64,000 bases of DNA from Cercis canadensis (taxonomy: Eukaryota > Streptophyta > Magnoliopsida > Fabales > Fabaceae). Below, piece by piece: positions 11,246-22,537 of this stretch. Each line of letters opens with the position of its first letter. The first letter of the stretch is position 1. Location: the NCBI GenBank assembly GCA_003255065.1, contig QAOA01008633.1:265647-329646 (forward strand), written 5' to 3'. The notes below the pieces were generated by a model. That model made no database searches and was not told the origin of the DNA. It saw nothing but the letters and a program-made list of their open reading frames with translations. The translations under genes were made by a program, and so were the position numbers.

Positions 11246-11603
11246 GAGTAAAACCCTTTTTTAGTCCTTGAAAAATGTAGCTATTGACAAATTTGTCCTC
11301 CAAAAAATTTTTATGACAAATTGGTCATTGAATTATTATTTTGCTGACAAATTAGTCCTCCGGTGGGCAAGATCAGTAAAAAGAAAAGGAAAACTTGAAT
11401 GAGAAAATGATGGCTTAAACATAACTAGGCAAGATCAGTGAAAAAAATTTAGGAAAGGGGTCCAGAACTTTTCTTATTAAAGTACCAGAGGACTAATTTG
11501 TCAAACAGAATAATAATTCAATGACCAGTTTGTCACTGAAAATTTTTGGAGGACGAATTTGTCAGTAGCTGCATTTTCCAAGGACTAAAAAAGGGTTTTA
11601 CTC
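11246..11603. mobile_element. Mutator-type MITE with 9-bp target duplication
   Basis: The 358-bp element starts GAGTAAAACCCTTTTTTAGT and ends with its reverse complement AAAAAAGGGTTTTACTC. The inverted repeats extend inward through CCTTGAAAAATG and GACAAATTTGTCCTCC. It is flanked by a perfect 9-bp direct repeat AATATGTTA (11237-11245 and 11604-11612). The TIR length and 9-bp duplication point to the Mutator superfamily. There is no ORF. A sister copy is at 53284-53651. Confidence 0.85.
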
Positions 11604-11855
11604 AATATGTTATTCAAATACTATTGAGCAGGACGCCAATGACATGCCTAATATCCNGGTCCATAACTTTTCTTATTAAAGTACCAGAAGACTAATTTGT
11701 CAGACAGAATAATAATTCAATGACCAGTTTGTCACTGAAAATTTTTGGAGGACGAATTTGTCAGTAGCTGCATTTTCCAAGGACTAAAAAAGGGGTTTAC
11801 TCAATATGTTATTCAAATACTATTGAGCAGGACGCCAATGACATGCCTAATATCC
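11459..11855. repeat. Assembly-type duplication across a single N (198 bp)
   Basis: Bases 11459-11656 recur at 11658-11855 with a handful of mismatches, separated by one N at 11657. The repeated unit covers the right half of the MITE plus its flank. The apparent half-MITE at 11658-11801 is therefore probably not a second insertion. Confidence 0.9.
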
Positions 11856-12328
11856 CACGAGAAGTAGATAGAGACCCACTTAAAGGATTACTCCAAGGCA
11901 CTTCATCAAACTACTTCTACCTACTAATTTTTAGATATGATGTTCTCTTTGGTGAAGTGAACCATGCATCCTCATTTGAGTCTAAAAGGATAAGTGGTAA
12001 TTTCACACCTTTTTAAAGAGGCGTAAGAGATGTAGAAAAATCTTATACGTGTTGGAAAATTTTATATGAATTCAGTTCAAGTTTTGATATATCTTGGAAA
12101 CAATTATGTTATATCCACTATAACTTTTGTCATATCGTTTCTAATCGTTAGTCTCAATTTTATTTACACCTTACAATTTCAATGGGAGCTGCTCAATTTT
12201 TTATTTTTTAAATAGCCCAAATTTAATTAAGATCTACAGAATAAGAAATGGTAATAAAAGGTGAGACAAAATGTACTATTATCTTGTAGAACTTAGACAT
12301 TGACATATGTGCATGTAAAAGAGGTGCA
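11856..12328. other. Dispersed repeat flank, no gene
   Basis: AAACTACTTCTACCTACTAA and the following TTTTTAGATATGATGTTCTC with GTGAAGTGAACCAT recur in diverged form at about 18490-18560. No coding content is seen. Confidence 0.45.
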
Positions 12329-12454
12329 AATAAAAATGTGAGTATCACTACTCATTTGAAAAGTACTCTATAACGCCTTTTATTAATTTTCTTACGTTTA
12401 AGTACTTCGATTTGAGTACCTAGCTTTATCATAGTAATCAAGCATATTTCTTTT

Positions 12455-12780
12455 GGGGAATGCTACCCTCTCTCCCATCTCGGTTGAGGAGGTTTTGGTG
12501 GGATTTCAACGTGATTTTGGTGATATTATAAAAATTTTAAAAAATTAAAATATTTAATATGTATCAAAATAATTAATTTTTTTGTAAAATGTACAAATGT
12601 CACCATACAAAAAAATGAACTAAAAAAACAATATTCAAATTATGTTAAAATTTTATTAATTTTATTTGACCTTGTTAAATTCAAATATTATCAATTATTT
12701 TGATATTTTAATAATACTATATGATTCAATTTTTGAGATTTTCGTAATGACACTAAAAGAAGGGGTAGCTAAGCATTCCC
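12455..12780. mobile_element. Foldback MITE, family A, copy 2
   Basis: The ends read GGGGAATGCTACCC and, reversed, GGGAATGCTTAGCTACCCC. Both flanks carry TATTTCTTTT, a probable target duplication of about 10 bp. The core contains TTTTTTGTAAAATGTACAAA, shared with the other copies. It sits inside segmental duplication unit 1, so the insertion predates the duplication. Confidence 0.7.
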
Positions 12781-12886
12781 TATTTCTTTTTTCTCTAATT
12801 TTGCAAAGTTGAATAAGTTATTGCCGAAATTAAGGCCTAACAAGTAACAACGTATTAAGTTCATATCCCAAACATCATACGAAGAA

Positions 12887-13021
12887 ACAAATATTTCGTT
12901 TTTAAGATTATTTTCCTTTTTCTTTTATGGTATTTTTAGATTCTTTTCTTAAANACAAAGATTTCGTTTTTAAGATTATTTTCCTTTTTCTTTTATGGTA
13001 TTTTTAGATTCTTTTCTTAAA
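12887..13021. repeat. Assembly-type duplication across a single N (67 bp)
   Basis: Bases 12887-12953 recur at 12955-13021 around the N at 12954, with one substitution in the ATATTTCG/AGATTTCG position. It lies inside segmental duplication unit 1. The equivalent part of unit 2 is single, which supports an artefact. Confidence 0.9.
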
Positions 13022-13970
13022 AGCACATTTTGTGTTGTTTGCTATATAAACGTGTTTCAAAAAGGTCACACATGTTTTTTTAACTTTCGGTAAAATAAGT
13101 CGAACTTTACCTAAATTCTCTTTCCCAATTCATCCCATATCCAAATCACCTGAGTTAAATGTTCTACATGTTTTATATATGCTTAATTATAAAAAGATAT
13201 TATTAAGCAGTAATATATATATATCTTAAATTACAACCGTTGATTGGTGCTGGTTGAAAATTTATAATTTTGTGAGAACCACAATGGTATATTCTCATTA
13301 TTTATTCTTCTTTTATGCAGTGCAGTCAACAAAAAAATAGTGAAAAATCATGGTACATTTTGGCAAGAGAGTATCCATATTCACAGTACAATTACAGAAC
13401 TTTCATTAAGAGGAAACATCAGAAAGTAATCTATCATGTAGAAAAGATGGAGGATCATTCATGCAAATCCTATTTTCTAAACTAGCACACGCCCATTTAA
13501 CTAATTGGTAGGCTACATCATTTCCTTCGCGATGAGTAAAAGAAAAGGAAACTTCATATAGATGTGTAAAGATATCTCTAAATCATCATCTACGATATCA
13601 CCTAATGCTATTTTCTACAGAAATAAAGTATGTTGTTACTAAAATTAATGTGAAGAGCAGTTGGATTTCAGTGAACAAATTTGATGGGGAACCTTAAGTC
13701 TTTTGATGGAGGAGAATAGCAATGTGTCTCCAATTATAAAGAACTCCAAAACTCTTATTAATGCATGGTCCAACAGGTAGGCATTCTTAATTTTCCGAGG
13801 AATACAAGGTAGGCATTACCTTCTTATAAACATGGAAATTCAATAAAAATGTGAGCATCACTACTCAATTGAAAAGTATGTTATAACACCTTTTATTAAT
13901 TTTCTTACTTTTTAAGTACTTCGACTGGAATACCCAGCATTATCACATATCAATCAAGCATATTTCTTTT

Positions 13971-14375
13971 AAGGAACACTAAGCATTCCCTTCTTAGAGA
14001 GGTAATGCTACTACTCTCTCAATTTTAGGGGATTCCGGTGGGAACCAAGACTTGATTTTGGTACTATTGTGAAGATCTCAAAATATCGAGTCATCCAATG
14101 TATGACAAAATAATTATTTTTTTGTAAAATGCATAAATAGTACCATACATTAAAACTTTCCAAAATAACATATTCAAATTCTATTAATTTTCTTTAACCC
14201 TATCAAACTCAAATTCTGTTAACGTTTTGATATTTCAATTACATTTGTTGACTCGGTCTTCTGATATCTTCACAAAAATAACATTGTGGGTCCCACTGAA
14301 GCCCACCCAAAACCCCTCCCAAAGAGGACGAGATAGCACTACTCCCCTTTAAGAGAGGCTAGCTTAGCGTTTCCC
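13971..14375. mobile_element. Foldback MITE, family A, copy 3
   Basis: The left end AAGGAACACTAAGCATTCCC and the right end reversed, GGGAAACGCTAAGCTAGCC, match the family TIR. The same ATTTCTTTT flank stands on both sides, as for copy 2, because both lie in the duplicated unit. The inside carries GGTGGGAACC, TTGATTTTGGTACTATTGTG and AAAATGCATAAATAGTACC. Confidence 0.7.
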
Positions 14376-14393
14376 ATTTCTTTTTTCTCTTAT

Positions 14394-14604
14394 TGATAAG
14401 ATATTTGATAACTAACGTATTTAATAAGTGATAAAGTTCTATATAACTTGGTTTATTGGGGTTTTCTATGTGTATTTTAAGTAGGATTCTCTTGTAGTGT
14501 GAAGAGTTGGTGATCAACTCAAATACCTTAGTCTCTTGTATTTATATGCATTGATTAATGAAAATACACACAATTCTTCACGATTTTTTCATGGTATCAA
14601 AGCC
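14394..14604 (+). repeat. Copia left LTR (14394-14591) and primer-binding site
   Basis: The 198-bp LTR starts TGATAAGATA and ends TTTTTTCA. Next comes TGGTATCAAAGCC (14592-14604), which differs by one base from the common plant copia primer site complementary to initiator tRNA-Met. About 17 bases later, AATAGCAAACATTGCCAAAC has AT(A)G where a gag start ATG is expected, so the start codon looks mutated. Confidence 0.75.
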
Positions 14605-14739
14605 ATACAGCTCAATAGCAAACATTGCCAAACCTAGTACTCCTTCTTCCCATACCAATGTTACTAAAATTTCTTCCTCAAATACCCAACTCACCCATAT
14701 AAGCATGAACTACTATTAGTAAAGACTACCCAAAATGGA

Positions 14740-16060
14740 TACTACAAGAAAAAAGACTTGATTCCAATGGAAAATGGAGCATTGGAGAAACAGCTATTGG
14801 AATTGCAAAATTTCAACGAAAATTCTAAAGGAAAAATTATTCAAATGGAAAAATACCATTGGAATTAGGGTAAGGAGAAAAATTATTCCAACAAAATTTC
14901 AACAAAAAAATACTTTTGGAATTTTTTTAAATTTTTCCTAAAATTCCAACAAGAAATTCCTAAAATGTAAACTAATAACATCATACATAAAAAGCCCTAA
15001 AGAAATTCAACTAAATTTTTTTTACATCATCTATATTTCCTATTTTGAAATTTGGACATAATTACCCTACAAGTACATAAATTACATATTCCATCAAATA
15101 AATACCTAAAAATAATAAAAAACCTCAAACCACCCATACATCAAAACCCCAAAACAAATTTAACAAAATAAAATCCACACATTGTCAATTTGTCCATTCC
15201 ATTTTCAGATTCAATATAAACCCTAACTTAAACAACTAATCATGCATCTAATTTGTAATTATGCAATTTAATTACTTCTACATACCATTATAACTTCAAT
15301 CCACCAATTAAAACAAAAATAATTTCAATAAAATAACCCAAATAAAAATGAAAAGGGAGAAAGGGGGATTTGGGTTAATTGAAACACTTACCTAAGAAAG
15401 GACATTACAAGAAAATCTCTGTTTTCCAATAGAAATTTTTCTGTTGGCCAACGCTAGACATTTTTAAAAAATTCCAATGGTATTTTTTTGTTAGAATTTT
15501 TTGTTAAAATTTTTTTTCTCACACTTCAATTCTGATGGAATTTTTCCGTTGGAATTTCCGTTAGAGTTTAGAATTCTAAGTTTTTAACAGCAGTTTTTCC
15601 AACAACACATTTTCTGTTGGAATTCAAAATTCCAATAGAAATTCACTAAATTCCAACAGAAATTTTTCGTTGGAATCTAGGTTTTTTCTTGTAGTGGGAG
15701 AGCTCAAGCCACATGCTTTGTCACACTGGAAATGGGAGCATGCTGCCAGAAAGTCGCCGGAAATGGAAGCTTGGTGGGGGAGGGGAAAGAGAGGAAGAGA
15801 GGAAGAGAGGAAGAGAGAAGAGTGACTTTGGGTGGAGAAGTAAAAATTCGGAGGAAAAAAAGGGAAACTCAGATGGCTATCAAATTCAAATTCCAACGGT
15901 ATATCCCAATTGAAATTCAAAAAAAATTTAATCCTTTAATGAAACGGTGTGTTTCATTAATTTGGAGATTCCAACAGTATACGGTTGGAATTTAAAAAAA
16001 AAAAAATTTGTTTGAATTTTTTAAAGTGTTCCGTTAGAAAATAATGATTTTCTTATAGTG
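14740..16060. mobile_element. CACTA (En/Spm-like) non-autonomous element(s)
   Basis: There are two left-type ends, TACTACAAGAAAAAAGACTT at 14740 and CATTACAAGAAAATC at 15403. There are two right-type ends whose reverses are CACTACAAGAAAAAAC (end 15696) and CACTATAAGAAAATC (end 16060). All are forms of the plant CACTA terminus. The bases GGA precede both left ends and follow the right end at 15696 (3-bp target duplication); GGC follows 16060. Subterminal TTCCAACGGAAATT-type repeats are dense. By end similarity the pairs are 14740-15696 and 15403-16060, which overlap, so the exact history is unresolved. I see no transposase. Confidence 0.75.
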
Positions 16061-16061
16061 G

Positions 16062-16238
16062 GCGAAGGAAGATTTGCTTGAATCAGAGTAGTTCACATAT
16101 AATTTAGAAGAGCGCGATGCATTCGTTCAACTTTGTCATTTTGTTGAGAGGTATAAAGACAAGGAAGAGAAGATGTACTCCATTTTTGGCTCAAAAATTA
16201 TGAAATGATGCCATAGTTGATGAGCATAAAGCTCTTCA
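16062..16238 (-). pseudogene. Copia integrase fragment, inverted
   Basis: Read on the minus strand, the piece shows the integrase-core signature CLYTSQQNDKVERMHRALLN followed by LIQANLPSP, with an in-frame stop (TGA) between them and a frame change upstream. It corresponds to the end of the copia integrase core. The CACTA end joins it right after LPSP. It is on the strand opposite to the LTR and gag of the same insertion. Confidence 0.7.
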
Positions 16239-16752
16239 CTTATTTTGCACAGTTGAATAAATTATTGTGGAAATTAAAACCTAACAACGTATTAAGTTCA
16301 TAATGCAAACATCATAAAAAGAAACAAAGATTTATTTTTTAAGATTCTTTTCCTTTTGTTTTTCTATGGAATTTTAAGATTCTTTTTCTTAAAGCACATT
16401 GTATCTTTTGCTATATAAATGTGTTTCAAAAACATCGTACATATTTTTTAACTTTCGGTATATTAAAGTCAAACTTTACCTAAATTACCTTTCCCAATTC
16501 TCCCCTATATCCCTTCACCTGAGTTAAAGGTTCTACATGTTTTATATATGCTTATAAAAAGATATTATTTAGCGTTATGATCTTAAATTACAACCGTTGG
16601 ATGGTGCTGGTTGAAAATTTATAATTTTGTTAGATCCACAATGGTATATTCTCATTATTTATTCTTCTTTCTGCTGTGCAATCAACAAATAAATGGTGCA
16701 AAACCATTGTTTCATTTGTGATTTTCACAGTAACTAGCACACGCCCATTTAA

Positions 16753-17407
16753 TCTCTTATGCCTTTCCTTGAATTTGACGCACAATCTGCCCTTGATGAG
16801 TGACGAATATTCCATAAAAGTTTCTATGATTAAAAACTACATGATAACATAATTTAATCAAAAAACAAGTTTGATAACGATATTACGAAGATAAATGACA
16901 AAATTATAGTACTTAAATATTATATAATCAATTTTTTTAAGTAACATTATGTCTGAAGTGGGGCATTGGAAGAATCGTTTTTCTTGACATTAATCAGCAA
17001 TGACAAGAGCGAAAGTGATTACTTTTGTTTCTTGATTGTAATTATTTAACTTAGAATCTTATTCACCTTGTTTTGGCTTTAAAGAGACTTTACGAGCTAC
17101 CCTACACATTGCACCACATAACAGTTTGGATGCAAAAATCTCAAGTTTAAATCATAAACTCATTTTTTTACAACAAGTTTTTCTTTCAAAATTAGTATTA
17201 TTGAGAGAAATCAATCCACTTATCAATACTTGCTTCAGTTATAGATCCTCATTAAGACATTAATTTTTTTTTTTTTGTGATCAAGTATGATAATAAAGAT
17301 TGGTTATTTCAATACTATTGAGCAGGGCGCTAGTGACATGTTTGGGAGATACAAGAAGGAGCAAACAAAGACCTACTTAGAGGATTACCTCCAAGGCACT
17401 ATTAACC
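16753..17407. other. Gene-free DNA with a dispersed repeat
   Basis: At 17280-17400, CAATACTATTGAGCAGGGCG, GTGACATG and GGATTACCTCCAAGGCACT match 11605-11910 and, more loosely, 50335-50450. No gene is seen. Confidence 0.45.
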
Positions 17408-17620
17408 ATTAGAAGAAGACATCAATATATTAACAATGTGTAAATGACATATGTAGTTGACAACCTCAAGTAAAAGATTTTCAAGTTTGTTTGAGGGCAT
17501 GAAATAAATTATATTTTGTATCCAATAAAATATGAAAATTACGTCTTGATGATAAATGCTTGCTACGTTAGTATGATATGACATATACACATATGATACC
17601 ATAGAATCTCTGTAAAAAAT
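17408..17620. mobile_element. MITE, family X, copy 3 (most diverged)
   Basis: Shares AAATGACATATGTA, ATAAATTATATTTTGTATCC, ATGATATGACATATACAC and CATAGAATCTCTG with copies 1 and 2. It interrupts the dispersed repeat that is continuous at 11880-11910. Confidence 0.5.
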
Positions 17621-18904
17621 AAGGTTGAGAATTGAGGTCATACATTTCATTTCTCCATTCCCCTAATATTTCCAGCTTGATATAAATCTTTAATTTATCT
17701 AATAGATAAGAGAGAGACAGAGAGAGAGAGAGTTTTGTCGTGGCAATCGAATGAGGTTAGTGAAAAATGAAAATAGTGTATATAATCTATAATTTATAGT
17801 AACTCCAAAGTTATTAAATAAAAAAAATTTACCCTAATTGATTTGTTTTTATAGACACTTATAATAGTCAATGATAAAACTCAAGTTATTCAACATAAAA
17901 GATAAATAAATCAACAAAATAAAATTTCTGAAATTACTTATTCGGCCTCCTCATAGAATTTCTAAAGCTACCTCTTTGATGTTATTTTAATTATTTTGTG
18001 AAACACTTAGAAAGATGAAAATGAATTTTTTAAAAGAAAAATGGACAAAAAGCATACGAAATAGTGAAGTGTTTTCTTTATGAATAGTAGAGAGAAAATT
18101 TTAATATAAACGTTTTTGAAATGTGTTTGACAAGATTGACGAGAGTCAACTTTCTCAAATGTTTAGAATATTAACAGAAAATCCAATAATAATATTATTA
18201 CTAACACATCCTGTGACAAAAAGCCTAATGGGCTTGAATAATAGATAGAGAATAGACTCAAAACAACATATTTAATTAACCAGAGAATATTATTAGAATG
18301 AGAGTAACAACCATCAAAGTGTTAACCATTTGATCATGAATAAATTTTGATAGGTTTTTGATATCATATTAAAGAATCAACTCTTGTAAAATCTTAAGTT
18401 ATTAAGAGAATGTCACAATTTTGGGATCGAACACAAAATTCATAAACACTGAGAATGATCTCAATACTATTAAATCACATGTTATTAGGTGATATCAAAC
18501 TATTTCTACCTATTCTTTTTTAGATATTATGTTTTCTTTTGTTGAAGTGAACCATACGTCTCTAGAGACAACTTTGATTTTGTCTTTCTCTCGTCAAACC
18601 ATTTTTCTTTTCCCTTGACCCAATTTTAAACTTGAATAATATACAGATTTCTCAAGATTCCATAAAGTTTAGACCAAAACTCACTCTTGGTATCTTATGC
18701 CTCATAAATTGGGACACAGTACATTTCAACGAAGAATTTTATGACACTAATTTGAGTCATTGCTGATTGCATCCCATATTTCATTACGATAGATGTAGAC
18801 TTTTCTTTTTCTTTTTCGATAAGAAGTTGAAATTCTATTAAACATAAAAAATAAAATAAAAAACATCCATAAAAAAGTTGGTGGTACATTATTAGATATA
18901 AAAT
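17621..18904. other. Gene-free intergenic DNA with a GA microsatellite
   Basis: A (GA)n tract lies at 17708-17731. The block 18225-18310 and the block 18490-18560 match parts of 10930-11960 in diverged form. No coding sequence is supported. Confidence 0.5.
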
Positions 18905-19110
18905 TATATTTGAATATTCACCTTAAAGCTTAAGCTTTTGGGTGAGAGAGTTTATTGACATGATATCAGAGTCTTTTTGATTAAGCGATCAGGAGATCGA
19001 ATCTTTCTATCACAATATTTTCAATTAAATTGAAATTTCAACATAAAATATAAGTAAACTTGTACTTTATTCACACTTTAAGCCCAAAAGACTTTCACGG
19101 ACATGTAGAA
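18905..19110. repeat. Degenerate retroelement-type repeat
   Basis: TTAAGCTTTTGGGTGAGAGA, then TGACATGATATCAGAGTC, and at the far end CTTTAAGCCCAAAAGACTTT. This is a dispersed plant repeat with a primer-site-like ATATCAGAGTC and roughly inverted ends. The class is uncertain. Confidence 0.35.
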
Positions 19111-20133
19111 CAAGATCCATTATGATAATAGATGTGGACTTTTCAATTGTAGCATCTGTATTCGTAAGCAATCAATCACTTTCATCTTAAATCAACGCAT
19201 TCCAATTTCAAACCTAAAAAAGGTGATACTAAATTGAATACTATTAAAATAGTCTAAGTGGTTTATCAAAACCTTGTGCTGAATAATCCAAGTCTATACC
19301 ATTACATCACTTCAATCTCTTACACATATCTTATACACTTTGTGCCGATTAACCCAACTCTTAACTATTATGTTAGAGGTTTTTTTAGGGTAAGCGATGT
19401 ACGGACCAACTTACATGCATCTTGACTAGTTCATTACTCTAATCTGGTTAAAGATTGGTCATCTACTCATAAATTAAAAGATTTATGAGGAAACTCTTAG
19501 CAGCTTGGCCGTAAAATTATTGGCTGTGATAAAAATTGAACTCATAAGTTTTAACCATGCATCTAACTTCACGTTACATGCTTACCTACCACTAAGCCAA
19601 CGTCAAAGTTGTACTCAACCATCTTTCTTGTTTAGTTTTGTAGTTTTTGCGTTATTACATCCTTTCTTTTCTTGCCTTCTTCAAAACGAATCTCTCTTTG
19701 ACCACTCTATTAGACAATTATTTTTGCGTCACTCAAAACAAAAAGAATTTTAGGCAGGTAACAATTTTTGTTAAGTTCCCAAATTTATTTTTAACCAATG
19801 CTTCATCTTGTGTTTTTTAATGGTCATCACATACTGACCAGTTGTTATCTTGTGTTTCTCAATAGTTATTGCATATTGATCGGTACTCAACAATGAGAGC
19901 AATTTTGAAAAATTTAACAAAAAGTGCCATCCACTTGAAAATCTTCTTTTTTTTTTAAGTCACATAACAATAATTCTCTCTATTTTTTTGGGTGCTCTAA
20001 CCAAATCATATATATAACTATTGGGTAATCAGTTTAGATTCTGACGCTAAAACTCTGGTCAATTGTTAAACCATTTTTGTCTATACACAATAAGAAAAGA
20101 AAAAAAAAACTAAATTATTTTTTAACTAGGTAA
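19111..20133. other. Gene-free intergenic DNA
   Basis: An open stretch at 19505-19753 has no recognisable domain. I see nothing else. Confidence 0.45.
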
Positions 20134-20370
20134 CACTACAAAAGAATATGGGATTTGAGACGAAATTTTGAGAGAAAAATAAATCTGTCTCAAATTTTAT
20201 ATTTGAGACAGAATTCCGTCTCAAAAGTAAAAGTATGGGAAAAAAGGTTGAGACAGAAAATTCCATCTCAAAGTAAGTGCTTGATACCAACGGCAATAAG
20301 AGATATTGTTGAAACAGAGAATCAATATCTGTCCCAAATTATATTTTGGATTGAAATCCTCTCATGTTAG
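20134..20370. mobile_element. CACTA-type left end, truncated
   Basis: It starts CACTACAAAAGAATATGGGA and is followed by subterminal repeats of the type TTGAGACAGAATTCCGTCTC in both orientations, typical of CACTA ends. No matching right terminus (TTTTGTAGTG) was found downstream, so this is a fragment. Confidence 0.5.
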
Positions 20371-21669
20371 AGGTCATGTTAATCTAATTGATTACTAGCT
20401 AGTTGCATTTGAAATATTCAAGGATTATTACTTTTTTATCAGGCTTTTGAGTTTCGTGTTTGAATCTAAAGTCATAATAAAAAATACCAAAAAATAAATA
20501 TTCAAGAATTATTACCTTTCTCTACGATAGTGGAGAGGATATTGCCAATGATTTCTCATATGAAGTGCCATATGCATCTATCAAAGGGGACAGTAACTGT
20601 GGATGTAATATTAATTCAAGATTAAAGATAATCCAAATTTACTTTGATTAATGTATCTTTAACTTGATTCTTTATAATGCATGAGTCTTGTGATCGGTTC
20701 AGAGTTTTCTTATGTATCATGAAATATATGTGCATTATATAACACATGCAAAGCACATGTCAGCATAACCAGATATATAAAATGTATCAAGAGATGGATC
20801 TTTTTTGTTAGTTTGGATTTGAAATGATAATCTTTTTGCGACAAGTTAATCATTTTTGTTTGAGTGCCAGTCGGAAGGTTGGAAGAGTTCAAGTTTTGGT
20901 ACTTTTCTTCTTCTTCTTTATTTTGTAAATAATTTAGGAACCTCAGCTTCCTAAATTAGTTAAATTTGGGATTATTCATTCTTACTCTAGGAATCCCGTT
21001 GTCGAAATACTCACAACTATAATTTTATGTGGATGACCGCTTTGAAAACTTCTATTTTTGTTAATGGGAGACCTGGAAGACAAATCCTCTCCTTGCAGAG
21101 TGAGTCTTGTGGTCATCTAGCCTATAGCCTATGGATGACAAGTTTTTTGTACTTATATATCACAGAAAGATGATTTTGACACACTATGTGTAAAATCTAA
21201 ACCATATGAACACTAATAATAATTGATTTAAGTTAAAATTTTAGTAATTTAGTTAAATCTAGATATTGGCAATGGGTATAAATTATAAAGAGCAAACAAC
21301 ATGAGGACAAGTAATATGTAAGTAGAATTATCTCTAGATCACGCATAACAAAACCTTTTTGATAGAATTACCCAGTAGTCTACACTTTTTTTCTTTTTGG
21401 TATGAAATAATCAGCTGTTGATGGGTATATTAGAAGAAGGAAATAAATAAGTTACTAGTATAAATAGATAAATTATCACACGAAGATAGCAAATGTAGAA
21501 GTATGTAGTGCAAGATAAAGTACTGTGACCCTAACAGAGCTCTTCAAAATCATTTGTACATCTACTGGAAATTTTTTTTTTTCAGAAAAAACAAAAAAAG
21601 CTAAAGAGAAAAGTAAAGAGAGATTGGGAGCCTCAAACCAACCGTAATTATTTGCATATGCATTTCTTA
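20371..21669. other. Gene-free DNA; possible tiny LINE scrap
   Basis: At about 21035-21110 the plus strand reads TALKTSIFVNGRPGRQI, resembling the VNG-x-P step of LINE reverse transcriptase. The match is too short to call as a feature of its own. The rest shows nothing. Confidence 0.3.
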
Positions 21670-22072
21670 GAGCATGTTTGGCACATTGAATCCATTATGA
21701 TCTCAATTCCAACCTTGATTCTATTCCTATATGTTTGGTAGCAAAAAATGAGCATAGAATCTGGTCTTAATTCCAAAGAAAGTGGAAATGAGCTTTTCTA
21801 CCTTGAGAGGTGGAAATGGTCATTCCATTCCCCTTGAATTGGGTTTCATTCTTTTGTCCCCAACATGGCCTCAATAATTTTAGAAAAAAACTCAGGCTAC
21901 CCTTATTAAATAAAACCTATATAACACGCTTATTTAGAAGTTTGGTTTTATTGTATTTCTAAATAAGGGGTATTTGTATCTTTTACTACTAATTTTGATT
22001 CCATTCCAAACTGTTGAATGGTATGACCATTCCAGTCTTCCTTGATTTCCATTCGGTGTATCAAACGAGCAC
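21670..22072. mobile_element. MITE, PIF/Harbinger (Tourist-like)
   Basis: The left end GAGCATGTTTGGCAC and the right end reversed GTGCTCGTTTGATAC form imperfect inverted repeats. They are flanked by TTA on both sides (21667-21669 and 22073-22075), the usual Harbinger target duplication. The 403-bp inside has no ORF and contains repeated TTCCATTCC-like words. Confidence 0.65.
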
Positions 22073-22537
22073 TTAGTATTCAAAATCATCCAGTCTAACA
22101 TGTTCCTTTACTTTTGCTATGCCCTTCACAAGTACGGACAGAAGAGGTTTAATTCAAATAGAACTTGAGTCATTTTTCCTAAATTCTTCATTAAATTGAC
22201 AGATGTAGAGTTTTCTACTCTGCTTCTGACAGATGTAGAGTTTTCTAATTCAAAAAAAACTGGAGAATAATTTTCTGTTCATCTTATATTCCGATCAATG
22301 TATTTCACTTTCAAACGTGTGATGAATTACATCAATTAAAGTACCATTTGCTTTTGAATTCAACAATATTAAGTAAGTTGCTTGTCTGAATATCTTGCAC
22401 ATGTTTGAATTTGGTGACCACTTTTTGGCAGGAATATTCCATCTCCCATTGCTACGCTTCCCAAGATGTTTTCCTAAACCGTGCACAAGTTAAACTGAGT
22501 CAAACATTTTCGACTTGAAATTGGCTTTAATAAAAGT
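22073..22537. other. Gene-free intergenic DNA
   Basis: A short direct repeat ACAGATGTAGAGTTTTCTA occurs near 22199 and 22229. No gene. Confidence 0.5.

Larger units (their letters stand above)
12329..13500. repeat. Segmental duplication, unit 1 (unsplit copy)
   Basis: From AATAAAAATGTGAGTATCAC to ACTAGCACACGCCCATTTAA this unit aligns with 13842-16752 at clear but imperfect identity. Shared blocks include the MITE with its flanks, TTGAATAAGTTATTG, a stretch ending GCTATATAAACGTGTTTC, AACTTTCGGTA, TTCTACATGTTTTATATATG and TTACAACCGTTG. Unit 1 lacks the 1.8-kb copia insertion of unit 2, so it serves as the empty site. No gene is seen in it. Confidence 0.8.
14394..16238. mobile_element. Rearranged Ty1/copia relic with 5-bp target duplication
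   Basis: A copia insertion is flanked by CTTAT at 14389-14393 and 16239-16243, and the flanks match the empty site in unit 1. It has a left LTR (14394-14591), a primer site and the first codons of gag on the plus strand. CACTA-type DNA follows. At the right end is a piece of copia integrase on the opposite strand. No right LTR is visible, yet the target duplication looks exact and the element ends in CA. This is not the structure of a normal or simply truncated copia. Confidence 0.7.
13842..16752. repeat. Segmental duplication, unit 2 (split by transposons)
   Basis: Homologous to 12329-13500. The match runs from 13842 to about 14388, is interrupted by the copia/CACTA nest at 14394-16238, then resumes at 16239 (CTTATTTTGCACAGTTGAAT) and continues to about 16752. 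The join is exact relative to the empty site in unit 1. Confidence 0.8.

Noticed and set aside
11658..11801. Second half-copy of the Mutator MITE
   Set aside because: It follows the N at 11657 and repeats 11459-11602, so it is an assembly overlap rather than a second insertion.
15624..15995. Overlapping ORFs on both strands in the CACTA interior
   Set aside because: They arise from GA-rich and subterminal repeat DNA of a non-autonomous CACTA element; no transposase motifs.
18937..18990. ATATCAGAGTC as a retrotransposon primer site
   Set aside because: No LTR end directly precedes it and no gag follows; kept only as a degenerate repeat.
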